From the NCBI GenBank assembly GCA_023423065.1, contig JAFAGC010000100.1, positions 1 to 59,761 on the forward strand: DNA of 59,761 nucleotides, read 5' to 3'. A program made the position numbers and the translations under genes. A model generated the notes under the pieces. The model worked only from the letters and a program-made list of their open reading frames with translations. It made no database searches and had not been told where the DNA came from. Positions 40,872 through 48,178 of this stretch are shown here, piece by piece. The DNA is from Pseudomonadota bacterium (GTDB lineage: Bacteria; Pseudomonadota; Gammaproteobacteria; Steroidobacterales; Steroidobacteraceae). Position 1 is the first letter of the stretch. Every line of letters begins with the position of its first letter.

Positions 40872-41999
40872 TTACTTCACGCCCTTGGCGTTGAGTTCGT
40901 TCATGAGCTGCTGGCCGACGGTTTCCGCGGCCTTCTTGATGGCGTTCGACCGGGCCACGCTTTCATCGGGACCGAGCCCGGCGAATTGCGCGCCCTGCAC
41001 CGACGAGACGGTGCGCGGGAATCTCTCGTTGAGATCGAGGACCTTTCCGCTCACGGTGACGTAGATGCGCGTGAGTCCGGTCGCCGGATCGCGGTCGCGC
41101 ATGCCGACGTCGAGCGTTCCGACCGCGACGTACGGAATGCCAGCCGCCTTCACGCCGTTCGCCATGTTTCGCTGGGTCAGCGGCGCGAGGTCGTCGCCAT
41201 GTCGATAGTCCTGCCGGATGGCATCGATGCTGAGCAGGTTGTTGGATTCCGCTTCGACGTACTCGGCTTCGACGACTTCGAAACCCGCGTTCGCGAACGT
41301 GCCGGTGAAGATCGAGTTGATCTCGGCGGAGCGCGTGACGTCCCATTCGATGTCGTCGGCCCTGCGCAGCGTGCGGCCGCCTGTCTCGGTCGAGTTGCTC
41401 GTCTTGCGCGTGCTGTTGGACGAAGCGTCGATCGAATCGTTGGTCGAGATGCTGTCACTGCGGACGCGTTCGGATTCGGAAGTCTTGCTCCGCTCCTTGT
41501 ACGTATCCGAATTGCTGCTGTCGGTATCGGTGCGACGGGACACCCGATCGTCATAGGACGCGACCGACCGCTGCTGGCGCGAGACGAACACGAACGTGAT
41601 GAGCGATTTTTCGGCGCGCGTTGCATTCGCGACCGAAGAGCTGTTCTGCAGCGCGTTCTCGAGCTTCGGATAGTTGATGTCGACGCGCACGGTGACGGAG
41701 TAGCTCTTGCCCTTCTCGTCGAGCTGCTCGGACAGGGTCGTGACGCCGAGCACGTAATCGTCGACGGTCGCGACCACGCGATCGCGCATGAGCTCGTAGT
41801 TGCGCGCCTTCGCGAGATTCACCTCGGAAAAGTAGCGATCGATCGCATTGACCTTCGCGTTCTGCACCGCTTCCTGTTTGACCTTGGGCGAGATCCTGCC
41901 CGTGTAGGTCACGGTCGCCGTGCCCTTGGAACTGACCGCGGCGAACGCCAGCGGCGCGACGCACAACGCGAGAACCAGCAGGATCTTCCTCATCTGCAT
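40872..41999 (-). CDS. Exported FlgT-N/LPP20-like protein with Ser/Thr-rich insert
   Basis: A 375-residue exported protein with signal KILLVLALCVAPLAFA. Residues about 22-115 (KQEAVQNAKVNAIDRYFSEV, SYSVTVRVDINYPKLENAL) look like an LPP20/FlgT_N domain. Residues about 155-208 are a polar Ser/Thr/Asp/Lys-rich low-complexity stretch. The C-terminal half (IPYVAVGTLDVGMRDRDP, RIYVTVSGKVLDLNERFP, AIKKAAETVGQQLMNEL) looks CsgG-like. The start region overlaps the previous stop; ATG 41999 has AAGGTG upstream, ATG 41993 is the alternative. Confidence 0.75.
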   Translation of the reverse strand: MQMRKILLVLALCVAPLAFAAVSSKGTATVTYTGRISPKVKQEAVQNAKVNAIDRYFSEVNLAKARNYELMRDRVVATVDDYVLGVTTLSEQLDEKGKSYSVTVRVDINYPKLENALQNSSSVANATRAEKSLITFVFVSRQQRSVASYDDRVSRRTDTDSSNSDTYKERSKTSESERVRSDSISTNDSIDASSNSTRKTSNSTETGGRTLRRADDIEWDVTRSAEINSIFTGTFANAGFEVVEAEYVEAESNNLLSIDAIRQDYRHGDDLAPLTQRNMANGVKAAGIPYVAVGTLDVGMRDRDPATGLTRIYVTVSGKVLDLNERFPRTVSSVQGAQFAGLGPDESVARSNAIKKAAETVGQQLMNELNAKGVK

Positions 42000-43165
42000 G
42001 ACTGCAACACCTTCTGAAGCTTCTTCATTTCGTTGATCACGCCGGGTTTGTCGGCGTGGGTTTTCGCCCAGTCCGCCCTGGGCTCGTTCAGGGCCTCGGT
42101 GAACTTGTTCATGAGCACGAGCAGCGTTTCCTGGAACGCGGCCCAGTCGTCGACTTCCCGCATGCTCGCCGGCACGATCTTGGTCGCGCCGTTCTTGATG
42201 GTGGCGTCGAGGTAGATAGTGTTCGAAAGCGGCTCGGCGGCCGTGACGCGCAGGTAAGCGCCATAGACGTAGCTCGCGCCCGCGGCGGTCCGCTGGTACT
42301 CGATCTTCTTCAGGTTCTCGAGCACCAGGTTGATCTCGTAGTCGGGCTCGGGAATCTTCAGATCGAAGACGCTGCCGTCGGCGAAACGGCCCGCCATGCG
42401 ATTCGCGATCGCGTAATCGAGCGTGTACGGCAACACCGGAATCCGCTGGTTCAGCGACAGGAACTTGCTGAAGTCCTGGCCCAGCGCGCTCTTGAGGCGC
42501 CGCGGGTCGTTGGCGAGCATCGCCGGTGCGTGCGCGAGGGCTCCTTCGCCGATGTCGACGAGTTTGACCTGCACGCGGCGCGTGACCTCGCGGCTGGGCG
42601 CACTGGCGGCGAGCACCTTCTCGAAATCGTCGAACACGTTGGCTTGCTGGGCCGCGAGGTACATGTTGCCGAGCAGCTGCCGCAGGTCGCCATCCGTCAC
42701 GGACCTGGATACGTGATCGATGTATTGCGTGGTGAACGGATAACTTGCGATGACCGCCCCTTCGCGGAAATCGAAGAACAGCGCCTGGGCGGAGAGTTGC
42801 GCGACGATCTTGTATCCGCCCGCCAGAGGTTCGACCGTAACGTCCTCGCGATCGAGCACGAACGCGAGCGCCGTGGTCGACGCGGCCTCCGGGCCGAGCG
42901 AGCCGAGCTCGTCGAATTTCAGCGTGAAGTTCCTTGGTGCGAGCGCCCGCATGCGCCGGGAGATCTCGCGGTCGAGTGCGCCGGGCTCTGCGCCCTGGCG
43001 CAGGTTCAGGGCGTTCGAATGCGGGAAGTTCGATGCAATCGAGTTCGCGTCGCCCAGCGTGGCGAATCCGGCGAAATAGACGTCGAGCGCGCTGGCACAT
43101 GGCGACACGCACAGGACGACAGCCGCGATCGCGGCCGAAAAAAGTCTCGGAAGACCCTTCCCCAT
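41990..43165 (-). CDS. Exported protein of unknown function (391 aa), first of cluster
   Basis: Signal peptide LFSAAIAAVVLCVSPCASA followed by LDVYFAGFATLGDANSIASN. The body has REISRRMRALAPRNFTLKFD, YKIVAQLSAQALFFDFREG, YPFTTQYIDHVSRSVTDGDL, RRVQVKLVDIGEGALAHAP and a C-terminal helical part. It looks like a periplasmic or outer-membrane protein but matches no family I know. It opens the five-gene cluster, 114 bases from yicC, and overlaps the next gene. Confidence 0.75.
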   Translation of the reverse strand: MGKGLPRLFSAAIAAVVLCVSPCASALDVYFAGFATLGDANSIASNFPHSNALNLRQGAEPGALDREISRRMRALAPRNFTLKFDELGSLGPEAASTTALAFVLDREDVTVEPLAGGYKIVAQLSAQALFFDFREGAVIASYPFTTQYIDHVSRSVTDGDLRQLLGNMYLAAQQANVFDDFEKVLAASAPSREVTRRVQVKLVDIGEGALAHAPAMLANDPRRLKSALGQDFSKFLSLNQRIPVLPYTLDYAIANRMAGRFADGSVFDLKIPEPDYEINLVLENLKKIEYQRTAAGASYVYGAYLRVTAAEPLSNTIYLDATIKNGATKIVPASMREVDDWAAFQETLLVLMNKFTEALNEPRADWAKTHADKPGVINEMKKLQKVLQSCR

Positions 43166-43279
43166 TTCTTCTTGTTTGCTGCTCGGGACCCGGTCAGCCT
43201 ATCAAGAATCGAGGGTTTGGATAGTGGCTAGATCAAACTAGTGGAGCGGTCGGGGAAGTTATCGTTGTCCGACAGCGCC

Positions 43280-44143
43280 TTACTCGACGTTTTGCACCTG
43301 CTCACGCATCTGCTCGATCAGCACTTTCATGTCGACCGTGATGCGCGTGGTGTCGAGATCCTGCGATTTCGACGCGAGCGTGTTCGCTTCGCGGTTTAGC
43401 TCCTGCATCAGGAAATCGAGTCTGCGACCGGCAGCCTCGCGCCCCGCCATGACACGACGGGTTTCCTCGATGTGTCCGGTGAGCCGGTCGAGCTCCTCGG
43501 CCACGTCGAGTCGCTGGAGCTGCAGGACGATCTCCTGCTCGATGCGATCGCGATCGACGTTCACCAGCATTTCGGCGACGCGCTCGTGGAGCCGGGTGCG
43601 AATGCGGGTCTGGATCTCGGGCAGCCGCGCCTTGACCTGCGCGACCAGCTCGGCGAGTCCGGCGCAGCGCTGCTCGATGAGTTCGCTCAACCGCGTGCCC
43701 TCGCGCGTACGCATCGCGCCGAGTTCATCGACCGTCTGCTGGAACAGGGTGCGCCCGGCGTCTAACAAGGCCTCGTCGCCCTCACTCCTGGACTCGATCA
43801 CGCCGGGCCAGCGCAGTATCTCGACCGCGTCCGCGGACGAACCCGGCACGGCGGCCAGGACTTCGTTCACCGCGTTCGCGACGCGGCCCAGCGCGGCCGC
43901 ATCGACGCGCAGCTCCCGCTCCGCGGCCTGCGCGGAACGCAGGTGAACCGTGCAATCGACCTTGCCGCGCTTGAGGTGCTTCGCCAGCAGTTGTCTTAAC
44001 TCGGATTCGAGCGGGCGCAGCTCTTCGGGCAGGCGAAACCCGGGTTCCAGGTAACGGTGATTGACACTGCGTAATTCGCAGGCGAGGGTGCCCCAGGGGC
44101 CTGTGACCTCGCGCCGTGCGAAACCGGTCATGCTTGCGATCAT
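43280..44143 (-). CDS. yicC: YicC family endoribonuclease
   Basis: A 287-residue protein beginning MIASMTGFARREVTGPWGTL, with ELRSVNHRYLEPGFRLPEEL and, at the C-terminus, RRLDFLMQELNREANTLASK and TTRITVDMKVLIEQMREQVQNVE (the last helices). These are the YicC N-terminal and DUF1732 regions. The family cleaves RNA and, in E. coli, has been linked to RyhB turnover. It usually lies next to gmk; here the exported cluster separates them. Divergent from the PP2C gene. Confidence 0.95.
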   Translation of the reverse strand: MIASMTGFARREVTGPWGTLACELRSVNHRYLEPGFRLPEELRPLESELRQLLAKHLKRGKVDCTVHLRSAQAAERELRVDAAALGRVANAVNEVLAAVPGSSADAVEILRWPGVIESRSEGDEALLDAGRTLFQQTVDELGAMRTREGTRLSELIEQRCAGLAELVAQVKARLPEIQTRIRTRLHERVAEMLVNVDRDRIEQEIVLQLQRLDVAEELDRLTGHIEETRRVMAGREAAGRRLDFLMQELNREANTLASKSQDLDTTRITVDMKVLIEQMREQVQNVE

Positions 44144-44220
44144 GGCGCTCGAACTTCTCAGGCTTTATGGGCGTGTTGCGGTAAAGTGCGCGGCAGTTTA
44201 TCAGACGGCCCCACCACCGC

Positions 44221-44970
44221 TTGCGCATCGAATACGCCGAAGTCAGCCTGCTCGGTAATCGCACCGACAATCAGGATCGCGTTTCCGTCGCGGTCTCCGA
44301 ACACTCCGCCCTCCTGGTCGTCATCGATGGCATGGGTGGTCATTCGGATGGCGCGCGTGCCGCGGAGACCGCCCTCAAGGTTCTCGTCGAGGCGTTCTGG
44401 CATACGCCGCAACCCATCCTCGACCCACTGGGATTCCTGCATCTTTCGCTGGGCCGCGCCCACGAAGAGGTCGTGAAACTCGGCGCAAACGTGTCGCTCG
44501 AGCAACGCCCGCGCGCGACCTGCGCCGTGTGCCTGGTACAGGGTGGCAGCGCGTACTGGGCGCACATCGGCGACAGCCGCGTCTACCTGCTGCGCAAGGG
44601 CAAGGTCTACAAGCGCACGCGCGATCACAGCCACGTCGAATTCCTGCTGCGTGAAGGCGTGATCACGGCGGACCAGGCGATCTCGCACCCGATGCGCAAC
44701 TTCGTTGAATGTTGCGTCGGCGGCGAGGCGTTCCTGCCCGAGATGACGATCGGCCTGCGCGAGCCGCTCGAGCCGAACGACCTGATCCTGGTCTGCTCGG
44801 ATGGGTTGTGGGGAGGGATCGACGACAACGAAATCGGCGCGTCCTTCCCGCCGGCGCGTGCTCCGCTGCGCGACGAGTTGCTGCGTCTCGCGGAGAAGTC
44901 GGTCGCCAACGTCGGCGCCGGCAGCGACAACACCACGGCCGCCGCCGTGCGCTGGATAGGACACGGCTGA
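44221..44970 (+). CDS. PP2C-type Ser/Thr phosphatase
   Basis: A 249-residue metal-dependent phosphatase with the conserved acids in NRTDNQDR, VIDGMGGHSDG, IGDSRVYLL, VCSDGLW and GSDNTTAAAV. A TTG start at 44221 is the only usable start after the in-frame TAA at 44182. No kinase gene is close by. The stop overlaps the rph start in TGATG, so it heads a coupled run of PP2C-rph-rdgB-hemW. Substrate unknown. Confidence 0.9.
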   Translation: MRIEYAEVSLLGNRTDNQDRVSVAVSEHSALLVVIDGMGGHSDGARAAETALKVLVEAFWHTPQPILDPLGFLHLSLGRAHEEVVKLGANVSLEQRPRATCAVCLVQGGSAYWAHIGDSRVYLLRKGKVYKRTRDHSHVEFLLREGVITADQAISHPMRNFVECCVGGEAFLPEMTIGLREPLEPNDLILVCSDGLWGGIDDNEIGASFPPARAPLRDELLRLAEKSVANVGAGSDNTTAAAVRWIGHG

Positions 44971-45695
44971 TGGCCGGAAGACCCAGCGGCCGCGCGCCCG
45001 ACGAATTGCGCGCGGTGCGTTTCACCCGTCACTTCACGAAGCACGCCGAAGGCGCCGTGCTGGTCGAGTTCGGCAACACGCGCGTGCTTTGCACGGCGAG
45101 CGTCGAGGACGGCGTGCCCGGATTCCTGCGCGGCAAGAACCAGGGCTGGCTCACCGCGGAGTACGGAATGCTGCCGCGCGCGACGCATTCGCGCACCGCG
45201 CGCGAAGCCGCGAAAGGAAAACAGACCGGGCGCACGCAGGAGATCCAGCGGCTGATCGGCCGAAGCCTGCGCGCCGTGACGAATCTCGCCGCTCTCGGCG
45301 AGCGCACGATCACGATCGACTGCGACGTGCTGCAGGCCGACGGTGGCACGCGCACCGCGGCGATCACCGGCGCATTCGTCGCGCTCGCCGATGCCTGCGA
45401 TGTGTTGCTCGCGCGGCGCCAGATCGCGACGTCGCCCCTGCACGGGCAGGTCGCGGCGGTATCCGTCGGAATTTGCGGCGGCGTGCCCGTGATCGATCTC
45501 GATTACGCGGAAGACTCGCAGGCCGAGACGGATATGAACGTCGTCATGAACAACGGCGGCGGCTTCATCGAAGTGCAGGGCACGGCCGAAGGCCACGCCT
45601 TTCGCCGGCACGAGCTCGATGCACTCCTGAATCTCGCGGCGGAAGGCATCGCGAAACTGTTCCAGCTCCAGGCCGAGGTGCGGGCGGTCGCCTGA
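44970..45695 (+). CDS. rph: Ribonuclease PH
   Basis: Phosphorolytic 3'-5' exoribonuclease that trims tRNA 3' ends. The 241-residue protein has GNTRVLCTASVEDGVPGFLR, GWLTAEYGMLPRATHSRTAR, RSLRAVTNLAALGERTITID, CDVLQADGGTRTAAITGAFV and DMNVVMNNGGGFIEVQGTAE, all diagnostic. ATG 44970 overlaps the PP2C stop. Complete length. Confidence 0.97.
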   Translation: MAGRPSGRAPDELRAVRFTRHFTKHAEGAVLVEFGNTRVLCTASVEDGVPGFLRGKNQGWLTAEYGMLPRATHSRTAREAAKGKQTGRTQEIQRLIGRSLRAVTNLAALGERTITIDCDVLQADGGTRTAAITGAFVALADACDVLLARRQIATSPLHGQVAAVSVGICGGVPVIDLDYAEDSQAETDMNVVMNNGGGFIEVQGTAEGHAFRRHELDALLNLAAEGIAKLFQLQAEVRAVA

Positions 45696-45715
45696 CGCGG
45701 CCGACGCAGGCAATC

Positions 45716-46333
45716 GTGACCGAGCGACGCGTCGTGCTCGCCAGCGGCAATGCAGGCAAGCTGCGCGAATTCTCGGAGTTGTTAGGCACGACGGGCCTCG
45801 TGCTCGTACGCCAGTCCGAACTCGGCATCGAGCCGCCCCCGGAAACCGGCGTCACGTTCCTCGAAAACGCCTTGATCAAAGCGCGAAACGCAGCGCGGAT
45901 CTCGGGTCTGCCCGCCATCGCCGACGACTCGGGCATCGAGGTCGATGCGCTCGGCGGCGCTCCAGGCGTGTATTCCGCGCGTTATGCCGGGGAGAACGCG
46001 AGCGACGAGGACAATCTCGCGAAACTTCTCGCGGAACTCGCCGGTGTGCCGTCCCCGGATCGCGGCGCGCGTTATCGATGCGTCGTCGTCTACGTGGGTC
46101 ATGCCGACGATCCGCGGCCGCTGGTCGGCGATGGAACGTGGGAAGGAAGAATCATTTCCGCTCGCCGCGGCAACGGGGGCTTCGGCTACGACCCTTCGTT
46201 CGTGCCGGTGGGCGAGACGCGCACGGTGGCCGAGATGCCCGCGGCGGAAAAGAACGCGGTGAGTCATCGCGGACAGGCGATGCGCGCCTTCCTGGAACAG
46301 CTGAAGCTCTCGCAGCATCCAGGGACGCCGTGA
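45716..46333 (+). CDS. rdgB: XTP/dITP diphosphatase
   Basis: It clears non-canonical purine triphosphates such as ITP and XTP. The 205-residue protein starts at GTG 45716 (product MTERRVVLASGNAGKLREF), with TGVTFLENALIKARNAA, AIADDSGIEVDALGGAPGVY, RGNGGFGYDPSFVP and AVSHRGQAMRAF, all typical of the RdgB/HAM1 family. Its stop overlaps the hemW start (TGATG). Confidence 0.96.
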   Translation: MTERRVVLASGNAGKLREFSELLGTTGLVLVRQSELGIEPPPETGVTFLENALIKARNAARISGLPAIADDSGIEVDALGGAPGVYSARYAGENASDEDNLAKLLAELAGVPSPDRGARYRCVVVYVGHADDPRPLVGDGTWEGRIISARRGNGGFGYDPSFVPVGETRTVAEMPAAEKNAVSHRGQAMRAFLEQLKLSQHPGTP

Positions 46334-47475
46334 TGAAGACACCGCCGCTCGCGCTGTATGCCCACTTTCCGTGGTGCGTGCAGAAATGTCCGTACTGCGA
46401 TTTCAATTCGCACAAGGTACGCGACGAGTTGCCAGAACAGCGGTACGTCGAGGCGTTGTTGCGCGACCTCGACGTGCAGGCGCCGGAGGTCTCCGGGCGC
46501 GAGCTGGTCAGCATTTTTCTCGGTGGAGGCACGCCCAGCCTGTTCTCGCCCGCTTCCATCGGCCGGCTGCTCGAACACGCGCGCGCTACGCTCGGCTTCG
46601 CGGGCGACATCGAAGTCACGCTGGAAGCCAATCCGGGCACCATCGAGCGTGGACGCTTCGCGGAATATCGCGCCGCGGGTGTAACGCGCGTGTCCCTCGG
46701 CGCGCAGAGCTTCGACGAACAACAGCTCAGGACGCTGAGTCGCATCCATTCGGCCGATGAAACGCGCCGCGCAGCGGCCGAGCTGCACGCCGCGGGCCTC
46801 ACGAATTTCAATCTCGATCTCATGTACGCGCTGCCAGGGCAATCCGCGGTGGGAGCCGAGGCCGACATCCGCGCGGCTCTCGCGCTCGCGCCCGCGCACA
46901 TCTCTCAGTACCACCTGACCATCGAGCCCGGCACCGTGTTCGCCGCGGCGCCTCCGGTGCAACCCGCCGACGACGAGGTCGAAGCGATGCTCGAGGCTTG
47001 CTTGCGTGCGCTCGAGAGCGAAGGTTTCGCCCAGTACGAAATCTCCGGGTACGCGCGCGCGAACGCGCGCTGCGTACACAACCTCAACTACTGGACGTTC
47101 GGCGACTATCTGGGCATCGGCGCGGGGGCGCACGGAAAGATCACCGACGCGGCGTCGGGCGCGATTTACCGTACTCAGCAAACCCGCGAGCCTCGCCGCT
47201 ACCTCGCGACCGATCCACGCGAGAGGGTTAGAAAGCCGGTCGCGATCGCCGACCTGCCATTCGAATTCGCGATGAACGGGTTTCGGCTCGTCGAAGGTTT
47301 TCCGGCAGCGCTTTTCGAAGAAAGAACTGGCCTGCCGATCGCCACCCTGGACCGCGCGCTGGGCCCGGTCATCGAGCGCGGGCTCGTCGACAGACGTGCC
47401 GGACACTGGTGCGCCACTCCCAAGGGGCTGCGATTTCTCAACGACATACTGGTCACGCTGCTGCCCGCGCCCTGA
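46333..47475 (+). CDS. hemW: Haem chaperone HemW (radical SAM, HemN-like)
   Basis: A 380-residue radical SAM protein with YAHFPWCVQKCPYCDFNSHK (Cys triplet CxxxCxxC), FLGGGTPSLFSP, TLEANPGTIER, RVSLGAQSFDEQQL and the C-terminal HemN_C region (FEFAMNGFRLVEGF). It lacks the extra Cys of true HemN before the cluster, fitting HemW, which binds haem and delivers it to client proteins. It ends the PP2C-rph-rdgB-hemW run. Confidence 0.94.
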   Translation: MKTPPLALYAHFPWCVQKCPYCDFNSHKVRDELPEQRYVEALLRDLDVQAPEVSGRELVSIFLGGGTPSLFSPASIGRLLEHARATLGFAGDIEVTLEANPGTIERGRFAEYRAAGVTRVSLGAQSFDEQQLRTLSRIHSADETRRAAAELHAAGLTNFNLDLMYALPGQSAVGAEADIRAALALAPAHISQYHLTIEPGTVFAAAPPVQPADDEVEAMLEACLRALESEGFAQYEISGYARANARCVHNLNYWTFGDYLGIGAGAHGKITDAASGAIYRTQQTREPRRYLATDPRERVRKPVAIADLPFEFAMNGFRLVEGFPAALFEERTGLPIATLDRALGPVIERGLVDRRAGHWCATPKGLRFLNDILVTLLPAP

Positions 47476-47487
47476 TCGAGAGCGGTT

Positions 47488-47701
47488 TTATGCACAGATG
47501 CCCAGAGGGGGGCGAGTAAACAAGGGTATTACGCCCTGTTTCAGTCCTGTTGCAGAAATAACAGCGTGTAACGCATTGAAAATGCTAGATTTAATGGAAT
47601 GGTCATTATTTGACCAAGCTAACGGATTTGCGCATTTCGTAGCGATTTCGTCCCCGTAAGGCGCCGTAACTCACAGAGTTATCCACACTTTCTGTGGATA
47701 A
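47488..47701. promoter_or_regulatory. Three consensus DnaA boxes around an AT-rich stretch
   Basis: TTATGCACA (47488-47496) and TTATCCACA (47679-47687) read on the plus strand. TGTGGATAA (47693-47701) is the inverted box, five bases from the second; the pair can also form a 9-bp hairpin. The 47540-47650 stretch between them is the most AT-rich part of the 342-base hemW-rpmE gap. No dnaA, dnaN or gidA gene is near. It could titrate or reactivate DnaA, or regulate rpmE. Confidence 0.6.
47600..47616. promoter_or_regulatory. TGGTCA-N5-TGACCA palindrome
   Basis: TGGTCATTATTTGACCA is a perfect 6-bp inverted repeat with a 5-base AT spacer, in the AT-rich part of the hemW-rpmE gap. It has the size and symmetry of a repressor operator, and TTGACC in it could double as a -35 element. 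The binding protein is unknown. Confidence 0.4.
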
Positions 47702-47721
47702 CGCCGGGCGCTTTCGACCCC

Positions 47722-47750
47722 TTGAGAACCCGGAAATGTGCCGCTAGACT
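47722..47750 (+). promoter_or_regulatory. Sigma70-type promoter of rpmE
   Basis: TTGAGA (47722-47727) and TAGACT (47745-47750) are 17 bases apart, matching the consensus at five and four positions. Transcription would start near 47757, leaving a leader of about 60 bases with a CCCC-AACAT-GGGG hairpin before the rpmE ribosome site. Confidence 0.65.
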
Positions 47751-47817
47751 GCGCGCCCTTTTTCGTTTGGCCGATGCCCCCAACATGGGGTGCCCGGTAA
47801 AGACCCAGGACAGAGCC

Positions 47818-48030
47818 ATGAAAGCCGATACGCATCCGGAATACAAAGTCATCAACGTGACCTGCACGTGCGGAAACGCCTTCGAGACGCGCTCGACTCT
47901 GGGACACGACCTTCAGGTCGAAGTCTGCTCGAACTGCCATCCGTTCTACACGGGCAAGCAGAAGATCCTCGATACGGCCGGCCGCGTCGACAAGTTCCGC
48001 AAGAAATACGCCGCCGCCGCAGGTCGCTGA
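47818..48030 (+). CDS. rpmE: 50S ribosomal protein L31, zinc-binding type
   Basis: The 70-residue protein begins MKADTHPEYKVINVTCTCGN and has the zinc Cys residues in CTCGNAF and CSNCHPFYTGKQ, so it is the C+ form. AGGA lies before ATG 47818. Its own promoter and terminator make it a single-gene unit. L31 bridges the ribosomal subunits. Confidence 0.97.
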   Translation: MKADTHPEYKVINVTCTCGNAFETRSTLGHDLQVEVCSNCHPFYTGKQKILDTAGRVDKFRKKYAAAAGR

Positions 48031-48061
48031 TAGAACCACATCGGCGTCCGTTGCCACTCAG

Positions 48062-48085
48062 AAAGGCGCCTCCGGGCGCCTTTTT
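48062..48085 (+). terminator. Rho-independent terminator of rpmE
   Basis: GGCGCC (48065-48070), TCCG, GGCGCC (48075-48080) with flanking AAA/TTT gives a 9-bp stem followed by TTTTT, 35 bases after the rpmE stop. Confidence 0.9.
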
Positions 48086-48178
48086 GCTTTATGCCCGGTG
48101 CGAGTCGGAACTTGTTCTCGCGGGGCCGTATCGTAGTTACATTACGCGCTCGGCCCCGCCTGCGGAGAGCTCATCAAA

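Noticed and set aside
47476..47817. Replication origin (oriC) at the DnaA boxes
   Set aside because: Only three boxes, and none of the usual origin neighbours (dnaA, dnaN, gidA, parAB) is present; kept only as a DnaA-binding region.
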